From contig PITI01000081.1 in assembly GCA_004325065.1 (NCBI GenBank), forward strand, positions 1 through 24,494: DNA of 24,494 nt, read 5' to 3'. The position numbers and the translations under genes are program-made. The notes beneath the pieces were generated by a model. It had not been told where the DNA came from. It worked only from the letters and a program-made list of their open reading frames with translations, and did not search any database. This document shows, piece after piece, positions 20,268 to 24,494 of this stretch; position 1 is the first letter of the stretch, and every line of letters begins with the position of its first letter. Origin of the DNA: Hamiltosporidium magnivora (lineage: Eukaryota > Microsporidia > Dubosqiidae).

Positions 20268-21285
20268 TTACCCTGGTATTTTAACTACTTCATTCTCTTC
20301 CGCAAACTTCGATGTTTAATTTTTGTTTATTTTCAGTTCCTCTACTGTGGTTTCATCATCTAAAATAGGACTAAATTATTTTCGTTTTACTTGTTTAACA
20401 CTATCTTTTTCGTCTTTAAGTTGTTTTAAAGAGGATGTTGGATGGTTGTGCATTTCTCTTTCTTTGATAGCGCTCATTGTCACACCGTATCAAATCATCG
20501 GTATTGCGTTTACCCCTAAAACATCTTCCAAGACCAAATAAATTATTTTGAGAGTCTTCTTGAATATTATCGACTGAATCTAAGCCTCGATATTTATGGA
20601 TATAGAAGTGTTTTAAGTTGCATTTTACGGTATTTTGTCACAATACTATTCCGGGATATCACATAAGGAATTATCTCCACACTATATTTGTTAACAAGAC
20701 CCAACTCACTATAGTAAGCCATACTTTCCAAGTTTCTCTGTGTCATCAATTCAAAATAACCTTTACATGGTTATTACTACATCAAAGAGGATAATTCTAT
20801 TTGTATTTTTGTCTAAATTAAATATGCCTAGCCTATTGTTCCGAATCCTGACATCAATTTTTTATTTGATGTAAACTCTAATTTCTGCAAACATATTATA
20901 AAGGGTTGCCTAATTCATTTTTAATTTCAAATTTCATTATTTCTTTAGAAAATTAAATTTATTAAAATCATATTTTGGTGTTAATGCTCTTTTTTCTACA
21001 GTTTTTCCACACTTATATCTTCTTTCCATCTCTCTATTCGGCATGAATTTGAAATTTTTTATGATCTTCGCTTGAGGTTGTTCCGCTTAATTTGAAAGTC
21101 GGATATTTAGTGTTTCTGTTAATTTAACATATTTTTATTCATTGCTAAATCTTTTTGTAGAAATATAGACGGAGGTCTCTCGGCTTCTTGTACGATACCC
21201 AGTAATGCTCTTTTCGACTCTTTTCAGCGTTTAGTTCCCGTCCAAGTTCTTTTCGTGGATCAACAAAAATGATTTCGACTGCGTT
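20268..21285 (-). pseudogene. Decayed non-LTR retrotransposon, relic 2 (restriction-like endonuclease domain and C-terminus)
   Basis: Minus-strand pieces in order, joined by frameshifts. (1) 21285-21148: 46 codons open, including VEIIFVDPRKELGRELNAEK. (2) 21203-20940: 88 codons, two stops, including FMPNREMERRYKCGKTVEK. (3) 20879-20706: VRIRNNRLGIFNLDKNTNR followed by IILFDVVIT, three internal stops. This fits the R-PD-(about 12-14)-(E/D)V pattern of the endonuclease in R2/NeSL-type elements, with the PD eroded to RL, and is followed by DTEKLGKYGLL. (4) 20707-20594: ELGLVNKYSVEIIPYVISRN and SIVTKYRKMQLKTL, the same segment seen in relic 1. (5) 20534-20268: a hydrophilic tail with three stops, including LKQLKDEKDSVKQVKRK. 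Elements with this C-terminal endonuclease typically insert at specific sites. The overlap of steps 3 and 4 shows a frameshift near 20706. The element is inactive. Confidence 0.65.
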
Positions 21286-23131
21286 TTAATTACTACCGAC
21301 TATGTTTTCCTCTGTATTTATAGTATATACAGTCGTTTAAGATACATCTTATGATGTTTTTTCAAAATATTATTTGACTGTTTGCCATTCTTCTTTCGAA
21401 AAATTTATATTTTTTCATAAATAGTTTTACATTTAAAGTATTTGATACTAGTTTCTTTGAATAGACTATTATTGTGAAATGCTATTTTGGTCACTATAGG
21501 ATAAATCATGAGTAAGGCGTAATCCAAAATATTTAAAAGGTGGAATATAGTATATCCTTAAATAAAGACAGTTTCGATCGATTTGTGTTTTTTTTCCTAC
21601 TGAATAAAAATTTGTTTATGCTAAAATTAAATTTTAAAAAATAAAATATTAACTTTTTTACTAAGAAAATTAAAAAACCAATAAAATTATTTTTGTCTCT
21701 CTAATTCAAATTTGAATTAAAAATATTTATTCGGTCAAAAAACTTGATAGAATAAAAAATATTAGTCATATTCCCACAAATATATAATATGTTCAAATAG
21801 GACTTTCACAAACATATCTAAAGAATTACATACAGAAAACTATATGATAAAAATAATGTCTCAAATTTATATAAATTGTGGGTTTCTATTATCTGTTTAT
21901 ATTTTATGTTTTTATAACTTTATTCATCTAAAAAAGTATATTTTTTGTATTTTCAATTAATATCTTTAAAATAATAAATTTTTAAACAACTTGACTGTAT
22001 AAAGTCTTATTGGTCTTCCAACGTAAGAAAATTAATTCTTTTCTACGATATTTAAACCAGTTTTAAAATCGCAAATTTAAATTTTTAATACAAAAAAAAT
22101 TTAAAAAATATATGTAAATCAAAATAGCAATAACAGAAACAAAGATTCAATACTACAAATAAAATCTATTTAATTAATAAAATTCTGGGTTAAGATATTT
22201 TTTGCCATTTTTATATATTTTCAAAATAAAATCTATAAAATACCTGATTTTTATATTTTTTGAGGTGTTTAAAAAATTAAATATCATATAATCGAAAAAA
22301 TCATTTTTTTTAACTAATTTTTATTGCTATATTGCATTTGTTCAAAACCATAATTTTTTCCTTAATATATTCTATTCTAAGTCCTTATTATTACAATTAA
22401 AATAATCCATTATAAGAAATTTAATATATAGTTTTTAATTAGTCATTAATATATTTTATCAAAAAATGATTTATCACCAAATCAAATGTCAAAAATTCGA
22501 ATTTATTTTGAGAATCGACTAAAAAAAATTTTATTTGAAGATTGGTTATATAATCCAAAGGTTGTATTTATGTCATCTTATAGGAAATAAAAGTATGAAC
22601 AACTTTGAAAATGAAGAAAAACGTCTTGATTATTTAAATATTTGACTTTTCTTATAAATTAGTAGCGATTAAAAAAGTAGTCATTTTACTTACATTTAAA
22701 TATTTTTTAAATTGCATTTTGTCCTGAATTGAATACATTATGTTTCCTAAATAGAATATTATTTCTCCTGTAACTTTCATAAAAATAGAATATAATTGTA
22801 TTATAAAAAAAGTTGGAGACAACAGATCAAAAAACATTAAAAATTTTATTTTTTGTTTCTATGCTAATATTTTTCTTCCAAGGAAATTAAATATTTTTTA
22901 ATTACTTCTTAAGGAGAAGAATATTTTTTTTCTAAAATAGGATCATTGATTACGGTTTCAATTATTAAATTTGAGCAGTTTACATATTTTTTAAACAAAA
23001 TATTGAGAGAAACGATGGAATTATTACATTATTGAATAAATTATTAGAAGAAATTCTATTTTAGAAAAAAAATTATTTGTATTCGATGTAGAAATATATT
23101 TTTTTTAATTTTTTTAATTTAAAAATAATTT
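21286..23131. other. AT-rich spacer before the membrane-protein gene
   Basis: About 1.85 kb. The minus ORF at 22652-22837 is a short Ile/Phe-rich frame without a motif and is not supported. The part just after 21286 may still hold eroded 5' retrotransposon sequence, but I could not recognise any. No RNA gene or tandem repeat seen. Confidence 0.5.
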
Positions 23132-23157
23132 TATAAATGAAATTATTTTACCGCTAT
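23132..23157 (+). promoter_or_regulatory. Compact promoter of the membrane-protein gene: TATAAA and ACCGCTAT
   Basis: TATAAA at 23132-23137 is 24 nt before the ATG, and ACCGCTAT at 23150-23157 is 4 nt before it. The arrangement is close to that of HMG-CoA reductase (TATA-like box about 20 nt up, CCC at the ATG) and supports this ORF as a transcribed gene. Confidence 0.5.
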
Positions 23158-23161
23158 TTTA

Positions 23162-23995
23162 ATGGATTTGGATAGTGAAGATATAAAAAATAAGAATATT
23201 TCTACAGAAATACAAAATAATGATATTAATGAAGATTTAATAGAAAAAAATGAAGTTAGAGTATGGAGAGGTAGTTATGAATGTTTTCCCTCAATAATAC
23301 TGCATATTTTTATTTTTTTAAGAAAAGAAGTTAAAATAGAGTGGTATTATAAGCATTCATGTCTTTTACATTCTTTTATTTCAATCGTATTTTATAATGA
23401 ATTTTTCAAAAGACGTTATTCAGTTATTTATATAATTTTTTCGTATACAACTGGTCTTTTTATATTCTCTTTAGGAAAAAGATATTTTGGTCAGAAAAAT
23501 ATAAAATATGTATTTTTATTTTATGTATCCTTTAATTTATTTTATTGTATCACATCATACATGTTATTAAGAAGATATATAAAAGCAGAAGGAATACTTA
23601 TGAGGATATCTGTTTTTATAGAAAAAAGATATAACGTTTTACTACGTACGATATATTTTTTGTATGTTTTGCTTCTTTTAATTCCAATTTTGATTGTATT
23701 TCATTGTAATAACTTAAGATTTAGAATTGTTGAGAAATTAAGAGTTTCTATGTTTGTAGTTTCAATAACTTTTTTATTGGTTTTATATCCAAAAACACTG
23801 TTTAATAAGGTTATTTTAATAATGTTGATTCTTAAAAATTTACATCTGATGCTGTGTATATATTTTCTTGATAATTCGTACGATAATGGATTGTGTATTA
23901 GCAATAATCTATTGATTTGTTATACTGGAATCGTTTACCAAACGTCAAGTTATATTTTTGAAAAATATTTTGTATCTGATAAGGTCGTTGTTTAA
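23162..23995 (+). CDS. Multi-pass membrane protein of unknown function
   Basis: 277 residues that I cannot assign to a family. The first 35 residues are hydrophilic and acidic (Asp, Glu, Asn and Lys rich), so a cytosolic N-terminus is likely. The rest is strongly hydrophobic, with probable membrane spans at about 41-53 (short), 63-79, 86-104, 114-135, 161-181, 193-210, 215-236 and 246-262. Loops carry Lys/Arg clusters such as FFKRRY (81-86), LLRRYIKAEG (135-144) and EKRY (154-157). A short VVV tail closes the protein. There is no cleavable signal peptide, glycine-rich transport motif or catalytic signature. The length is well above chance for this composition, and both the promoter and the AATAAA after the stop fit a real gene. 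A transporter or endomembrane protein peculiar to the lineage is possible, but no function is claimed. Confidence 0.75.
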   Translation: MDLDSEDIKNKNISTEIQNNDINEDLIEKNEVRVWRGSYECFPSIILHIFIFLRKEVKIEWYYKHSCLLHSFISIVFYNEFFKRRYSVIYIIFSYTTGLFIFSLGKRYFGQKNIKYVFLFYVSFNLFYCITSYMLLRRYIKAEGILMRISVFIEKRYNVLLRTIYFLYVLLLLIPILIVFHCNNLRFRIVEKLRVSMFVVSITFLLVLYPKTLFNKVILIMLILKNLHLMLCIYFLDNSYDNGLCISNNLLICYTGIVYQTSSYIFEKYFVSDKVVV

Positions 23996-24000
23996 AATTT

Positions 24001-24006
24001 AATAAA
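24001..24006 (+). terminator. AATAAA polyadenylation signal candidate of the membrane-protein gene
   Basis: AATAAA begins 6 nt after the TAA stop, the same compact arrangement as in the kinase and pelota genes. Confidence 0.5.
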
Positions 24007-24306
24007 TGTAAATATTTTTGTAATTTTAAATTTAATGAAGCTTCTATTACATTTTATTTATCAAATATTATGAATATTGCATATTTGGTTAATTCAGTGC
24101 CGTTTTTGATTGATGGCCTCTTACTGTCATTTTTTAGAGTATTTTTTCATGAATTTATACTAATTTATAATTTTGTGTTTCGTATTCATAGTTATTTTTA
24201 TATTTTGTGATTTTAAAATCATTTTTAATTTTGGTATTTGAGCTGATACTTATTTTTATATCCGAGATCATATTTAATATTATTATAGTATATTTGTGGA
24301 TTGGTT
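24007..24306. other. Spacer before the right-edge repeat
   Basis: About 300 bp of T-rich sequence with no gene or motif that I can support. Confidence 0.5.
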
Positions 24307-24494
24307 GTGGAGGGAGGATAACCACATTAAAAACTTTCTGCTTGGCAATGAGTATGTGAAACTGGTGTGAAGATCATTGTTTGGATTTTTGGTGGGAAAA
24401 CAACACCACACTACATCTTCGGCTGTTCCATGGGAGTTGTTATGAGGAGAAGAGGTCTAAGAAATGGAGAAACTTTTTCTACAAATTTATTTGT
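24307..24494. repeat. Dispersed repeat, copy 3 (cut by the window edge)
   Basis: Collinear with 19263-19452 over its whole visible length of about 188 bp, in the same orientation, and partly matching the inverted copy at 4249-4325. It is slightly more GC-rich than the spacer before it and may continue past the window. One frame on the minus strand stays aligned with copy 2 (FVEKVSPFLRPLL against FGERVSGLVEDLL). Frames on the plus strand also align (HIKNFLLGNEYVKLV against HIKTHMLSKDYVKLV), so the coding strand cannot be decided here. Confidence 0.7.

Noticed and set aside
20323..20541. 72-codon plus-strand ORF, Ser-rich
   Set aside because: It is the antisense of the hydrophilic C-terminal reading of retrotransposon relic 2.

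Overview
The window looks like a piece of an AT-rich eukaryotic nuclear genome, most likely a microsporidian with an expanded, gene-poor genome. The evidence is: short intronless genes for conserved eukaryotic proteins, each near or below the usual family length; start codons preceded within about 15 nt by a small C-rich motif (CCC or ACCG), as described for microsporidia; AATAAA signals a few bases after several stops; and relics of non-LTR retrotransposons of the type with a C-terminal restriction-like endonuclease. Nothing points to bacteria: there are no Shine-Dalgarno sites, operons, tRNA clusters or CRISPR. The lineage is inferred from these features and no species is named.

Layout. Positions 1-3900 are non-coding, apart from one weak 90-codon ORF. 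3928-4240 (minus) holds two abutting open frames without an upstream start, separated by a homopolymer frameshift, next to one copy of a dispersed repeat. Four genes on the minus strand follow, widely spaced: the DNA polymerase delta small subunit (4621-5922), exosome ring subunit Rrp46 (9596-10168), HMG-CoA reductase (11623-13290) and an adenosine-kinase-like PfkB sugar kinase (14484-15452). The plus strand then carries pelota/Dom34 (16573-17625) and an unrecognised multi-pass membrane protein (23162-23995). Between these two, 18.7-21.3 kb is richer in G+C than the flanking spacers and contains two decayed non-LTR retrotransposon copies on the minus strand. A partial copy of a repeat that lies inside the first relic reappears at the right-hand edge.

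The six confident genes cover about 26% of the window. They are unrelated housekeeping functions (DNA replication, RNA surveillance and decay, isoprenoid synthesis, purine salvage, ribosome rescue) and do not form a pathway. Rrp46 and pelota both belong to RNA quality control, but they lie 6 kb apart on opposite strands, so no functional linkage is claimed.

The points most worth a second look are: the paired retrotransposon relics and the three-copy repeat; the single-nucleotide break in the 3.9-4.2 kb frame; the Asp-to-Glu change in the NADPH motif of a membrane-anchor-less HMG-CoA reductase; the adenosine-kinase-like gene; the orphan membrane protein; and a 2.6-kb A-over-T skewed block with no ORF. 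No convincing new multi-gene system was found.
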